A stretch of 64,000 nt of DNA from Salinisphaera hydrothermalis C41B8 (lineage in GTDB: Bacteria; Pseudomonadota; Gammaproteobacteria; Nevskiales; Salinisphaeraceae): the NCBI RefSeq assembly GCF_000732535.1, contig NZ_APNK01000021.1, forward strand, positions 1 to 64,000. The letters are read 5' to 3'. The position numbers and the translations under genes are program-made. Position 1 is the stretch's first letter. Each line of letters begins with the position of its first letter. Below the pieces are notes generated by a model. That model made no database searches, was not told the DNA's origin, and saw nothing but the letters and a program-made list of their open reading frames with translations. This document shows positions 54,108-63,790 of this stretch, piece after piece.

Positions 54108-55739
54108 TCAGTGCAGATTGCGCACCAGATCCAGCGGCTGGTCGAGCGCGGCCAGCAGCGCTTGATCGCGGGCGTAGATATCCGGTTTGAACGCCAGCCG
54201 CCCGTCTGCGCCGACATTGACCGTCCAGTAGTGCACGATCACCGGCACCGGATGGACGAGATTCACGCGGGTCGTTTTGCCGGAGGCCACGACACGGTCG
54301 ATGTCGGCGGCGTTCCAGTGCTGGGCATCGTCGAGCAAAAGCCGAGCGAATTCGAGCGCGTGTTGGACCCGCATGCAGCCGTGGCTGAACGCGCGGCGCG
54401 GTTGGTCGAATAGCGACTGGCTCGGCGTGTCGTGCAAATAAACCGTATACGGATTCGGGAATCGAAAGACCACCCGACCAAGTGCATTGTCCGGCCCGGC
54501 GCTCTGCCGGAGCACGATCAGCGGTGGCTGCGACCAATCGATCGCCGCGGGGTTGAGTACGTGCCCCGAGGGCGAGAGCACGCGCAGGTGTTCGCGTGCC
54601 AGATAACCGGGACTGCGACGGATGCGCGGCAGCATTTCGCGATACGTGATCGACGCGGGAACAGTCCACGTCGGGTTGAAGGTCAGATGCGTGATGTCCG
54701 AGCGCAATGACGGCGTGCGCCGATACGGCAAACCGACCACGATGCGTGTGCGCCAGACTTGCCCATCCGGTCGGTAATACGTGAGTCGATAACCGGCAAT
54801 ATCCACCAGCACGAATGATCGCGGCAGGTTATGCATGAGCAGTCGCGCTCGTTCGAGATTGACGCGAATCTGGTCGATACGAGCGGCCACGCCGACGTTC
54901 AATGCCGCACGGGTCTGGGCCCCGACCACGGCATCGGCGTTCAGGTAATGCGCGCGCTGGAAGCGACGCACGGCGGCGGCGAGTGCGTCGTTGTATACAT
55001 CGGGCGCGGCCGACGGGGTCGGAATATCGTCGACCGCGGCCAGTCGCTGGCGCAGCAGAGGCACGGCCGGGTTGATATCGCCCGGACGTAACGTGCCGGC
55101 CGCGGCGGGTAGCGTCGGCCAGCCGCCACGATTCTGGATGTCCCGATAGCGGGCGAGCGCGGCGCGCAACCGCTGGTAGGTCGGGTGGGTCGGGCGCGCC
55201 ATGGCAAAAGCGTGCTCGAAGTCGAGCGTATCTACCGACCGCGACAGCGCGGCCATATCGGGATGATATCGCTCGACCGGCAAGCCCCATACGGGGGCCA
55301 GTAGCGCCGGGTCGACCTTGCCCCGGTTCAGGTCGTCGAGCACGCTTAGATAAAGCCGCGTGGCGACCAGATCGAAGGCGGCGCGGGTCGCTGAATTGCC
55401 ATCGGGCGCGTAGGCGCGGCGATAGGCGGCCTCGATACGGCCCGCGCCGTAATCGCTCGGCTCGAGGCCGTCGTCGACCAGCGTGTAGAGCGCGGCCACG
55501 AACGCGGGCACGGCGTCGGGTCGATTCCACACCGGTCGAAAATCGCGTGTCTGGTAGAAACGCCGGACCTGGTCCAGGCTTGCATCGGCCGGCGCGTTCG
55601 ACCATTGCGTCTGCGCGAGCATCGTCTGCAACTGTTGTGCGACCGCCGGGTCAGGGCCGGTGTCGCCCCAGGCCGGACCGAGTGTCGCGCAAAGCAACAG
55701 ACCGATGCCGAGTGTTGCCAGATAGCGTCGTGCGCGCAC
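54108..55739 (-). CDS. L,D-transpeptidase with peptidoglycan-binding domain (LdtD/YcbB-like)
   Basis: A 543-aa exported enzyme. The N-terminal signal RARRYLATLGIGLLLCATLGPAWG is followed by a helical scaffold, a PG_binding_1-like repeat (ALAAAVRRFQRAHYLNADAVVGAQTRAAL, in part) and a YkuD catalytic domain with SHGCMRV (Cys455). It forms 3-3 cross-links in peptidoglycan. Start chosen at the GTG 55739 because GGAG is 8-9 nt upstream and the signal peptide begins there; the open frame extends much further but is arginine-rich and unsupported. Divergent from another L,D-transpeptidase-fold gene 124 bp away. Confidence 0.9.
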   Translation of the reverse strand: MRARRYLATLGIGLLLCATLGPAWGDTGPDPAVAQQLQTMLAQTQWSNAPADASLDQVRRFYQTRDFRPVWNRPDAVPAFVAALYTLVDDGLEPSDYGAGRIEAAYRRAYAPDGNSATRAAFDLVATRLYLSVLDDLNRGKVDPALLAPVWGLPVERYHPDMAALSRSVDTLDFEHAFAMARPTHPTYQRLRAALARYRDIQNRGGWPTLPAAAGTLRPGDINPAVPLLRQRLAAVDDIPTPSAAPDVYNDALAAAVRRFQRAHYLNADAVVGAQTRAALNVGVAARIDQIRVNLERARLLMHNLPRSFVLVDIAGYRLTYYRPDGQVWRTRIVVGLPYRRTPSLRSDITHLTFNPTWTVPASITYREMLPRIRRSPGYLAREHLRVLSPSGHVLNPAAIDWSQPPLIVLRQSAGPDNALGRVVFRFPNPYTVYLHDTPSQSLFDQPRRAFSHGCMRVQHALEFARLLLDDAQHWNAADIDRVVASGKTTRVNLVHPVPVIVHYWTVNVGADGRLAFKPDIYARDQALLAALDQPLDLVRNLH

Positions 55740-55862
55740 GCGGTTTTCTCCAAGCGGTTGTCTCAGATCGTTATTTGGTGATAATGGCGGCTTGTGCCGC
55801 GGTGGACCTTGATTGGAATCAATACGCCGGGCCGTCATCATGGCTACACGGGCCCGCGAACG

Positions 55863-56615
55863 ATGCTGATCCAACCGCTGTCGTGCCTTGTTTCGTCCAT
55901 TATTGCCCGCGCCGGTCGGCGACCGGCGGTCCCCAAAACCCTCGGGTATGCGTTGGTAAGCTGGGGCGCGCTGGCGGGTGCCGCGCATGCCGCCAGTTTG
56001 TCCGATACGCTCGAACGCCTGGCGCCGAGCGCCGATCCGAAGGTGCTCGCTCTGGCGGCCTCGGCCATGAGTTGCGCCGAGCGGCACGGCCAACCGGTCG
56101 CGGATCGACTGGCCGTAATCGATTATTCGCTGCCCTCGACCGAGCGCCGCTTGTGGGTGTTCGATCTGTCCCGCCCGCGATTGTTGTTCAAGGAATGGGT
56201 GGCGCATGGCCGCGCCAGCGGCGCGAACGAGGCCGTACGCTTCTCCAACGTGCCGGACAGCCACGAGTCCAGCCTTGGCCTGTTCCGTACGCTCAACAGC
56301 TATGAAGGCCACGACGGTTATGCGCTCCGGCTCAAGGGGCTGGAGCCGGGCATCAACAGCAATGCCTACAGTCGTGCGATCGTCATTCACGGCGCCAGCT
56401 ATGCCACCCCGGCGTTCATTCACCGTGTCGGTCGGCTGGGCCGAAGCCTGGGCTGTCCGGCCGTGCGGCCGGCGATCGTCAAACCGCTGATCAATAGCCT
56501 CAAGGATGGCCAGTACGTGTTTGCGTACTACCCCAAGTCCAAATGGATCAAGCACTCGCGATATCTGCATTGCGGTGCGCCGTCGTCGAGCCGCTTGATT
56601 GCCAGTACGCCGTAA
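55863..56615 (+). CDS. Murein L,D-transpeptidase catalytic-domain protein (YkuD_2 family)
   Basis: A 250-aa exported protein. The segment TLGYALVSWGALAGAAHA is a probable signal peptide. The catalytic region reads AIVIHGASYATPAFI with GRSLGCPAV, giving the His and Cys of the YkuD_2 (DUF4377-independent, L,D-transpeptidase-like) group. It is transcribed divergently from the LdtD-like gene, and both probably remodel the cell wall. Start at ATG 55863. Confidence 0.87.
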   Translation: MLIQPLSCLVSSIIARAGRRPAVPKTLGYALVSWGALAGAAHAASLSDTLERLAPSADPKVLALAASAMSCAERHGQPVADRLAVIDYSLPSTERRLWVFDLSRPRLLFKEWVAHGRASGANEAVRFSNVPDSHESSLGLFRTLNSYEGHDGYALRLKGLEPGINSNAYSRAIVIHGASYATPAFIHRVGRLGRSLGCPAVRPAIVKPLINSLKDGQYVFAYYPKSKWIKHSRYLHCGAPSSSRLIASTP

Positions 56616-56901
56616 AGCGATAGCCACGACGGGTATCGTATCGGTCGGGGCGTGCGCGCTGACGGGCCGTATGACCGGTTTTGGGGCGCCGTGCGTCGCG
56701 TTGCTGTCGGCGCGGCCCGTGTTCGGGCGCCCGGCCGCCATGTGTATGGGTTCAACGAAACATGCGCTGGCGGGGCCGGTGCGGTCCCGCGTTGCAGCGT
56801 GCGTGCACGGATGTGCGGCCGAATCGGTCGTCATGCGCTATGATTTATAGGCTGGCCCGGCCCGAACCTGTCCTTCACGAATCCCGGCCTGTTTTTGTGA
56901 C

Positions 56902-58092
56902 ATGACAAACAAAGCCATTGAATACCGTCTGCGTCAGCAATCGCTGATTTCGGAATTCGGTCTGTATGCGTTGGATAACCGAGATCTGGCCGCTCTGGCG
57001 CACGAGGCAGCCCGACTGGCCGCCGAAGGCGTCAACTCCAGGCTGGCCAAGGTCCTGCGCTATCAGCCCGAGGATAATCGTCTGCTGGTGTACGCCGGTG
57101 TCGGCTGGCGCGAAGGCGTGGTCGGCCAAACCACGATCGACGGCGAGCTGGGTTCGCCGGCCGGTTATGCGTTACACACCGGGCAGGCGGTGATCGCCAA
57201 CCATCTTCAGGATGAAGATCGTTTTCGTATGCCCGAGTTGCTCGCCGAGCACGGCGTCGACAAGGCCATCAACGTTATTATTCAGGGCAAGGGCAAGCCG
57301 TTTGGCGTACTCGAGGCCGATACGTCGGCCCGCAACCGGGTGTTCGACGCCGACGACGCCGCATTTCTGCAGTCGCTGGCCAACGTCGTGGCATCGGCTT
57401 ACGAGCGGACGCAGACCGAAGCGGCGCTCGAGGAGGCGGTTCGCGAGAAGGATGGCCTGCTGCGCGAGAAAGAAGCGCTGCTCGACGAGCTCAATCACAG
57501 AGTGAAGAACAATCTGCAGGTCGTGAGCAACCTACTGTCCATCGAGACGGCACGGCTTGACGACCCGGTGGCACAACAACGTTTTCGCGCGGTGCGCAAT
57601 CGCGTGACCACGCTTGGCCGTTTGCACCAGCATCTGTATCAGTCCGGTCGTGCCCGGGTTGTCGAGTTCGGGCAATATCTCGAAGAGCTCTGCGAGAACC
57701 TCAACCTGTTCTATGCGAGCGACGAGAGTAACGTAACCATCGTGCCGGACATCGCCCCGGCGCACGCCGATCTCGATCGTGCGATCCCGTTGGCACTGAT
57801 TGTCAACGAGCTGATCGCCAACAGCAGCAAACATGCCTTTCAGCAAGGCGAGCAGGGGACGGTGCGCGTTCGGCTGCGGCGCGATGCCGGCTATCTCACG
57901 ATCACGGTTGCGGACAACGGGCAGGGCATGAAATCGACGCCGGAGCAGGGCGACGGTCACGAACTGATCGCTTTGCTCGGCGAGCGTATCGATGCCGAGG
58001 TACAGACCCAGACCGATAACGGCATGACCGTCACGATCAAAGTGCCCGAGCAGGCGCTGCGGACGCCCGAGCAGGATGTGAATGTTGCCTGA
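56902..58092 (+). CDS. GAF-domain sensor histidine kinase (HisKA_2/HATPase)
   Basis: A 396-aa soluble kinase with an N-terminal GAF domain (about 20-168), a charged coiled linker, a HisKA_2 dimerisation domain with phospho-acceptor H199 in LLDELNHRVKNNLQVVSNLL, and an ATPase domain (N-box ALIVNELIANSSKHAF, G-box VADNGQGMK). This class usually phosphorylates stand-alone receivers of the general stress or light response. No response regulator is adjacent, so it is an orphan here. Lack of a PHY domain or chromophore Cys argues against a photoreceptor. Confidence 0.88.
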   Translation: MTNKAIEYRLRQQSLISEFGLYALDNRDLAALAHEAARLAAEGVNSRLAKVLRYQPEDNRLLVYAGVGWREGVVGQTTIDGELGSPAGYALHTGQAVIANHLQDEDRFRMPELLAEHGVDKAINVIIQGKGKPFGVLEADTSARNRVFDADDAAFLQSLANVVASAYERTQTEAALEEAVREKDGLLREKEALLDELNHRVKNNLQVVSNLLSIETARLDDPVAQQRFRAVRNRVTTLGRLHQHLYQSGRARVVEFGQYLEELCENLNLFYASDESNVTIVPDIAPAHADLDRAIPLALIVNELIANSSKHAFQQGEQGTVRVRLRRDAGYLTITVADNGQGMKSTPEQGDGHELIALLGERIDAEVQTQTDNGMTVTIKVPEQALRTPEQDVNVA

Positions 58093-58448
58093 GGCAACCG
58101 CGGACTAAAGAATGAATGGCGCATTCCCGGGGCGGCTGCGCCCGGGGCTTACCGGCGGGCCGGGGCCGACGCAAGGCGAATGCACGGCTTAGTCAGGCCG
58201 GGATACTGAACACGCGCGGCTACAAGTCTTGCGCCGCCCGCCATCGCCGATTCTGGCTTCGCGCGGCAGCGCGAGTCGCTTCTGTTGCTTACTATCGCCG
58301 GTAACCCCCGGACGCGCCCCCGGCGCGGGAGGTCTCGTCGTGCTCGCGAACGGGGCCCGCCACAGCCCACGCGGATCGACAGGGCGTGAACGAGCGCCGT
58401 GTCCTGCCCAGCCCTCTGGCGTATGCCGGTGCCGCAAATTCGTGGGCC
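58093..58448. other. Gene-free interval between the kinase and ahpF
   Basis: No credible gene. Positions 58255-58290 match the minus strand of 45048-45083 in 32 of 36 bases, indicating a dispersed intergenic repeat. Confidence 0.4.
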
Positions 58449-58479
58449 AAAAAAAGCGGCCCGCCAATAGCGGGCCGCT
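58449..58479 (-). terminator. Rho-independent terminator of ahpF
   Basis: AGCGGCCCGC-TATT-GGCGGGCCGCT-like stem on the minus strand followed by seven T residues, about 30 bp after the ahpF stop. Confidence 0.9.
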
Positions 58480-58509
58480 CGGCTCGGGGCTTATCAGCCC
58501 GGGAGGCGG

Positions 58510-60102
58510 TTAGGCTGGCTCAGTGGCCGCGGTCTCGTTGGCTTCGGTCGCCGGTGCCGACGTGCGGATCAGATGATCGAACGCGCCGAGCGAGGCGGTC
58601 GCGCCTTCGCCCATGGCGATCACGATCTGCTTGTACGGCACGGTGGTCACGTCGCCGGCGGCAAACACGCCGGGCAGCGACGTCTGGCCGCGTTCGTCGG
58701 TGATGATCTCGCCACGCGGGGTGAGGTCGACCACGCCCTTGAGCCAGTCGGTATTCGGGATCAGGCCGATCTGGACGAACACGCCTTCCAGGGCGATGTC
58801 GTGCATCTCGTCGCTCGTGCGATCGAGATATTTCAGCCCGGTGACCTTCTTGCCGTCGCCAACCACTTCGGTGGTCTGCGCGCTGGTGATGATGGTGACG
58901 TTGCCCAGGCTACGCAGCTTGCTCTGCAGTACGGCGTCCGCGCGCAGCTGGCCGTCGAATTCGATCAGCGTGACATGCGAGACGATGCCGGCCAGATCGA
59001 TCGCGGCCTCGACGCCGGAGTTGCCGCCGCCGATCACCGCCACGTGCTTGCCTTTGTACAGCGGCCCGTCGCAGTGCGGGCAATACGCCACGCCGCGATT
59101 GCGGTATTCGGCCTCGCCGGGCACGTTCATCTGGCGCCAGCGTGCACCGGTCGACAGAATCACCGAACGCGACTGCAGCGTGGCGCCCGATGCCAGCTTG
59201 ACCTCGAACAGCTCGCCCGGGACCAGCTCGGCCGCAGTCTGCGGCTTCATGATGTCCACTTCGTAGGACAACACATGCTGCTCCAGCTGGGTGGCCAGCT
59301 TCGGACCTTCGGTTTCGGGCACCGAGATGAAGTTCTCGATCCCAGCCGTGTCCAGCACTTGGCCGCCGAAACGATCCGCCACCACGCCGGTACGAATGCC
59401 CTTGCGCGCGGCATAGATCGCGGCCGAAGCGCCGGCCGGGCCGCCGCCGACCACCAGCACGTCGAACGGATCCTTGGCGTTGATCTCGGCGGCATCGCGC
59501 TCCGCGGCGCTGTCGTCGATACGGTTAACGATCTCTTCCAGGCTGATGCGGCCGGAGTGGAACGCTTCGCCGTTCAAGAAGATCGTGGGCACCGCCATCA
59601 CATCGCGGGACTCGACTTCATCCTGGAAATGCGCGCCGTCGATCATGGTGGCGTGCACGTTCGGGTTGAGCACGGCCATCACGTTGATCGCCTGCACGAC
59701 GTCCGGGCAGATCTGGCACGACAACGAAATATAGGTTTCGAAATGGAACTCGCCATCGAGGTTCTCGATCTGCGAGATCACCGATTCGCTGGCCTTGACC
59801 GGGTGGCCGCCGGCCTGCAGCAGCGCCAGCACCAGCGAGGTGAATTCGTGCCCGCTCGGGATACCGGCAAAGCGCAGATGCATGTCGCCACCGGCGCGGC
59901 TGACGTTGAACGAGGGTTTGCGCTCGTTGTCGTCGCGCGACTCGTGCAGCGAGATCTTCGGCGACAGGGCGGCCAGTTCTTCGAGCATCGACAGCATATC
60001 GGTCGACCCCTTGCCGTCGTCGACCGAGGCCACGATCTCGATGTCGTGCGTGATCTTGTCGAAATGCGCGGTCAGCTGTTGCTTGATGTTGTCATCCAAC
60101 AT
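58510..60102 (-). CDS. ahpF: Alkyl hydroperoxide reductase flavoprotein subunit
   Basis: NADH-dependent reductase of AhpC. 530 aa with an N-terminal double thioredoxin-like domain (redox pair C129-QI-C132 in SCQICPD), an FAD domain ([19 protein letters not shown]), the second redox pair YCPHCDG and the NAD motif [17 protein letters not shown]. It lies 102 bp downstream of ahpC in the same orientation, with two hairpins between them, so expression relative to ahpC may be attenuated. Confidence 0.96.
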   Translation of the reverse strand: MLDDNIKQQLTAHFDKITHDIEIVASVDDGKGSTDMLSMLEELAALSPKISLHESRDDNERKPSFNVSRAGGDMHLRFAGIPSGHEFTSLVLALLQAGGHPVKASESVISQIENLDGEFHFETYISLSCQICPDVVQAINVMAVLNPNVHATMIDGAHFQDEVESRDVMAVPTIFLNGEAFHSGRISLEEIVNRIDDSAAERDAAEINAKDPFDVLVVGGGPAGASAAIYAARKGIRTGVVADRFGGQVLDTAGIENFISVPETEGPKLATQLEQHVLSYEVDIMKPQTAAELVPGELFEVKLASGATLQSRSVILSTGARWRQMNVPGEAEYRNRGVAYCPHCDGPLYKGKHVAVIGGGNSGVEAAIDLAGIVSHVTLIEFDGQLRADAVLQSKLRSLGNVTIITSAQTTEVVGDGKKVTGLKYLDRTSDEMHDIALEGVFVQIGLIPNTDWLKGVVDLTPRGEIITDERGQTSLPGVFAAGDVTTVPYKQIVIAMGEGATASLGAFDHLIRTSAPATEANETAATEPA

Positions 60103-60126
60103 GGAAGAAACGCTCCGTTGATGCGA

Positions 60127-60192
60127 AAACGGCCGGCCCGCGGGCCGGCCGTCTGGGGAAGGGCGTGGGCCGGTTGAAGCGTCAACCGGCCC
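60127..60192 (-). terminator. Hairpins between ahpC and ahpF (possible attenuator)
   Basis: A 13-bp-arm palindrome ACGGCCGGCCCGCGGGCCGG (60129-60151 region) followed on the minus strand by TTTTCG, and a second small hairpin CCGGTTGAAGCGTCAACCGG (60171-60190) close after the ahpC stop. Partial termination would give more AhpC than AhpF. Confidence 0.65.
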
Positions 60193-60204
60193 GACAAGCG
60201 TCGG

Positions 60205-60768
60205 TTAGATCTTGCCGACCAGATCCAGCGACGGGTTCAGCGTTTCCTCGCCTTCCTTCCACTTGGCCGGGCACACTTCGTCCGGATGCGCGGCCACGTA
60301 CTGTGCGGCGCGAACCTTGCGCAGCATCTCGTTGGCGTCGCGACCGATACCTTCGTCGTTGACCTCGAACAGCTTGATCTGGCCTTCCGGGTTGATCAGG
60401 AAGGTGCCGCGCAGGGCCACGCCCTGATCCTCGACCATCACTTCGAAGTTACGCGCCAGCGTGCCGGTCGGGTCGCCGATCAGCGGGTACTGCACCTTGC
60501 TGATGGCTTCCGAGGTGTCGTGCCAGGCCTTGTGAGCGAAGTGCGTGTCACAGGAGATGCCGTAGACCTCGACGCCGCGCGAGGAGAACTCGTCGTAGAG
60601 ATCGGCCAGGTCCTCGAGCTCGGTGGGGCAGACGAACGTGAAGTCGGCCGGGTAAAAGCACAGCACCGACCACTGACCCTTCAACGTCTCGTCGGAAACC
60701 TCGACGAATTCACCGTTGTGATAAGCGGTGGCCTTGAACGGTTTCACGAACGTATTGATCAGCGACAT
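60205..60768 (-). CDS. ahpC: Alkyl hydroperoxide reductase peroxiredoxin subunit
   Basis: A 187-aa typical 2-Cys peroxiredoxin that reduces H2O2 and organic hydroperoxides. Peroxidatic C47 is in FTFVCPTE and the resolving Cys in HPDEVCPAKW. Length and sequence match enterobacterial-type AhpC. An AT-rich upstream region contains an OxyR-like half-site. Forms an operon with ahpF. Confidence 0.97.
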   Translation of the reverse strand: MSLINTFVKPFKATAYHNGEFVEVSDETLKGQWSVLCFYPADFTFVCPTELEDLADLYDEFSSRGVEVYGISCDTHFAHKAWHDTSEAISKVQYPLIGDPTGTLARNFEVMVEDQGVALRGTFLINPEGQIKLFEVNDEGIGRDANEMLRKVRAAQYVAAHPDEVCPAKWKEGEETLNPSLDLVGKI

Positions 60769-60860
60769 ATCTGCTCCTGTTAAGACTTAAGGACTAAAAC
60801 GGAAGTCGTATTCTGCCGGCAATCGCTCGTAAGTTTAAATCTATTATTGAAATAAAATAG

Positions 60861-60875
60861 ATAGCTAAAACCTAT
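60861..60875 (-). promoter_or_regulatory. OxyR-like site upstream of ahpC
   Basis: ATAGCTAAAACCTAT matches the OxyR half-element ATAG-N7-CTAT, about 95 bp upstream of the ahpC start in a locally AT-rich stretch. The adjoining second half (CTATTATTGAAATAAAAT region) is a poor match, so assignment is tentative. Confidence 0.5.
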
Positions 60876-60972
60876 AATAATGCACGCAACTTAATCTGCG
60901 TGACTTATCACCCGAGGTTCGACGACACACCTCAACCTACGCGCGCACGACCGCTGGCCGCCCGGGCGATGA

Positions 60973-62376
60973 TCAGGCGCCGAGCGCTCGCAGGCGGTTG
61001 CCGGCGAACAGGTTGTTTTCGATGTGTTCCAGCGAAACGCCCTTGGTTTCCGGTATCAGGGCCAGCGTGAATCCGATGAACAGGAAATTGAGCGCGGCGT
61101 ACAGCCAGAACGTATTCGCATTGCCGAGCATGTTCAGCAGGCTGAGGAAGCTCACGCCGATCACGAAGTTGGACAGCCAGTTCGTGACGGTCGAGCAGGC
61201 CACGCCGAAGTCCCGGCCTTTGAGCGGCTGAATCTCGGAACACAGAATCCACACCATCGGGGCCGCCGACATGGCATAGCTGATCACGAAGATGGCCAGC
61301 AACCCGAGCGCGGCGTATTGCAGCGTCGTGTCGTGCTGCAGACCGATGGCATAGAGCACGCCGAGCAGGACCATACAGGCGCCCATGACGGTGAAGCCGA
61401 TATATAGCAGCGGCTTGCGTCCGACACGATCGACGAAAGTAATGGCGATCAATGTGGCCAGCGTCATAACGAGGCCGATGAGGACGGTGCCCCACATTTG
61501 TTCGCTGGAACTGCTATAGCCGGCCATCTTAAGGATATGCGGGGCGTAATACAGAATCACGTTGGCCCCGGTGAACTGCTGCATGAACTGCAACAACATG
61601 CCCAGACCGACCGAGCGGCGAAAATTCTTGTCCTCGCGGAACAGCTGCCAGCCCACCGCACTGCGCTGGGTGCTCTGGTCGATGCGGGCCATTTCCGCGT
61701 CGACGGTCGCCTGATCCTGGCGCAGGCGCATGAGTACATCACGCGCTTTGTCGCGTCGTTGATTATTGGCAAGCCAGCGTGGGCTGCGCGGCAGGATGTA
61801 CATGCCCAGCACCATGATGCCCGCGGGAATGGCGATCACCCCGAGCATCCAGCGCCAGCCGCCGGGATAGTTGAAGCCCGCGTCCACGAGGTAAGCCACG
61901 AAAATGCCGCCCATGATCATCAACTGGTAAAACGAGATGAGCGTGCCGCGAATGCGTTCCGGGGCGATCTCCGACAGATAGACCGGCGCGATGTAAGACG
62001 AGATGCCGACCGCCACGCCGAGTACGACGCGTGTCGCGATCAGCATGGCCGGGGAGACCGACAGCGCGCAGCCGATGGCCCCAAGAATAAAGACCGTCCC
62101 GCTGACGGTCAGCGTCATCTTGCGGCCGAATTTCCGAGATAACCAACCACTGGCGGCGGCACCCAGGGCAGCGCCGAGCATCATCGAGCTGACGATGAAC
62201 TCCTGTGTCACGTCGCCGATATGGAACGTCTTCTTGATCCACGGAAGCGCCCCGGGAATGATGCCGATGTCCATACCGAACAAAAGCCCGGCCAGCGCGG
62301 CGATCGTAACGATGATGTAAATGAGGGTGCGTTGCTGCGCCGAATCGAGCGGCGACGCGTCGGCGTCGGAAGCCAT
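60973..62376 (-). CDS. Sugar-proton symporter, MFS sugar porter family (GalP/AraE-like)
   Basis: A 467-aa twelve-span transporter. Sugar-porter signatures are visible: GMDIGIIPGALPWI in helix 1, SRKFGRK between helices 2 and 3, and later FVDRVGRKPLL and ending PETKGVSLEHIE. It would bring a hexose or pentose in with H+. Start at ATG 62376 after AAGGAC. Its upstream region carries a pair of sites resembling those before the pentose operon at 4.5 kb, with the same 20-bp spacing, which makes a pentose (xylose or arabinose) the likeliest substrate. Confidence 0.9.
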   Translation of the reverse strand: MASDADASPLDSAQQRTLIYIIVTIAALAGLLFGMDIGIIPGALPWIKKTFHIGDVTQEFIVSSMMLGAALGAAASGWLSRKFGRKMTLTVSGTVFILGAIGCALSVSPAMLIATRVVLGVAVGISSYIAPVYLSEIAPERIRGTLISFYQLMIMGGIFVAYLVDAGFNYPGGWRWMLGVIAIPAGIMVLGMYILPRSPRWLANNQRRDKARDVLMRLRQDQATVDAEMARIDQSTQRSAVGWQLFREDKNFRRSVGLGMLLQFMQQFTGANVILYYAPHILKMAGYSSSSEQMWGTVLIGLVMTLATLIAITFVDRVGRKPLLYIGFTVMGACMVLLGVLYAIGLQHDTTLQYAALGLLAIFVISYAMSAAPMVWILCSEIQPLKGRDFGVACSTVTNWLSNFVIGVSFLSLLNMLGNANTFWLYAALNFLFIGFTLALIPETKGVSLEHIENNLFAGNRLRALGA

Positions 62377-62424
62377 GGCGAATGTCCTTGCGCAAAACCG
62401 CAGTAGTAAGCGTGACTTCAATAA

Positions 62425-62455
62425 ATGTTGAACCTTTGAAATGTATGGTCGACAT
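62425..62455 (-). promoter_or_regulatory. Operator-like pair matching the pentose operon sites
   Basis: ATGTTGAACCT (62425-62435) and ATGGTCGACAT (62445-62455) are diverged copies of ATGTTGAACAT, 20 bp apart, 49-79 bp upstream of the symporter start. The first keeps 9 of 11 bases, the second 8 of 11. The pair at 4514-4544 has the same motif and spacing. Confidence 0.5.
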
Positions 62456-62670
62456 GCCACTTTGGTTGTATTGCGCAGCTTTTTAGTGGCCGTCGTTCGA
62501 TCGAACGATTCGTGCCAAGGCGCTGCAAGCCGTGTTTGGGGCGGCTGGTGTACCGCGCCACCCCGGATCTGCGGCCCCGCGAGCGAGCCACGCGCGTCGA
62601 TGCCATCTCGTCCAGCCCGTATGACGCGTGGCGGATCGACGAATGCCGCGGTCGGTAAGCATGGCGCGCC

Positions 62671-62708
62671 TCGCTACGGACTCGCACGAAACGGCAACAG
62701 GCTCTAAG
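62671..62708. repeat. Solo end of the inverted-repeat element family
   Basis: CGGACTCGCACGAAACGGCA followed by ACAGGCTCTAAG resembles the right end of element copy 1 (GGACTCGCACGAAAC, then CAACACGCCCTAG). No matching left end is visible nearby. It lies about 30 bp upstream of rlmJ. Confidence 0.55.
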
Positions 62709-62737
62709 CTGATGCGCTCCAATCGAAGCCTGTTGCC

Positions 62738-63595
62738 ATGCTCTCCTACCAGCACGCCTATCACGCCGGTAACTTCGCCGATGTGCACAAGCACGTGGCG
62801 CTGTATACGCTGCTGCAGTCCCTGCACCGCAAGGATTCGGCGATCACGCTTGTCGATACGCATGCCGGTCGTGGCGTGTACGAGCTCGCCGACAAGGCGT
62901 CGCAGAAGAACGGCGAATATCGCAATGGCGTCGTCCCGCTGTGGGAACAACGCGATGCCATCGCGGCCGACTCGCCACTCGGCGAATGGATCGGCCGCTT
63001 GGCGACGTTGCAGGGCGGGGCGACGCTACGGCGCTACCCCGGGTCGCCGTGGTGGTTTGCCGATCTGCAGCGCAAGCAGGATCAGCTGTCGCTGTTCGAG
63101 CTGCACCCGGCCGAACACCAAGCCCTCGAGGCCGATGCGTTGTCAGCGCCTGGCAAGCGCCAGCAACGTCTGCACGCAGACGGACTGGAAGGGCTGCGCA
63201 AGATGTTGCCGGTGGATACGCCGCGTCTGTGCGTGCTCATCGACCCGAGCTACGAAGTGAAAACCGAGTACAAAGAGGTCGGCAAGGCGCTGCGCCATAT
63301 CGTGCGCAAGGCCCGCCATGCGGTTGTCGTGATCTGGTATCCGCTGCTGGCCGCCCGGCGCCACGAACGGCTGCTCGATAGCCTGCGTCAATCCGGCATT
63401 CCCAAGCTGTGGAACAGTGAACTCCGGCTTGGACAAGACGCCGACGAGCACGGGATGTACGGCAGTGGTCTCGTGGTCCTGAACCCGCCGTGGCAGCTGG
63501 ATCAACGGCTGAACGAGACGTTCAAGACGGTGGCAAAACGGCTCGGCGGAGGCGCGAGCCATCGCAGCGGTTGGCTGACCGGCGAGGCGCCCTGA
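62738..63595 (+). CDS. rlmJ: 23S rRNA (adenine(2030)-N6)-methyltransferase
   Basis: A 285-aa SAM-dependent methyltransferase of 23S rRNA A2030. The N-terminus MLSYQHAYHAGNFADVHKH is highly characteristic, VDTHAGRGVYEL is the SAM site, LIDPSYE and the catalytic VVLNPPW follow. Start at ATG 62738. Probably constitutive. Confidence 0.96.
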   Translation: MLSYQHAYHAGNFADVHKHVALYTLLQSLHRKDSAITLVDTHAGRGVYELADKASQKNGEYRNGVVPLWEQRDAIAADSPLGEWIGRLATLQGGATLRRYPGSPWWFADLQRKQDQLSLFELHPAEHQALEADALSAPGKRQQRLHADGLEGLRKMLPVDTPRLCVLIDPSYEVKTEYKEVGKALRHIVRKARHAVVVIWYPLLAARRHERLLDSLRQSGIPKLWNSELRLGQDADEHGMYGSGLVVLNPPWQLDQRLNETFKTVAKRLGGGASHRSGWLTGEAP

Positions 63596-63790
63596 GTCCG
63601 GCGATTTATGCCGTGCAACCGATCGGTGCGGGACCGGGCTGGGCGGAAGCGCTATCGCCGTCGATCCGGATTGGGGCCTCTGATGGGGCGCCTGTCATGC
63701 GGCATAGTGGGTTAAATTGGCCCGCAGAATCGCGCGAGGGCTGACCCGACGCGATTCTTCCATCGTTTTTCGTCCCGAGCATCATTTGTC

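Noticed and set aside
55740-56834. Very long N-terminal extension of the LdtD-like gene (908-codon open frame)
   Set aside because: The extension lies opposite another real gene, is rich in Arg/His/Ala and precedes a clear signal peptide; the GTG with GGAG at 55739 is the better start.
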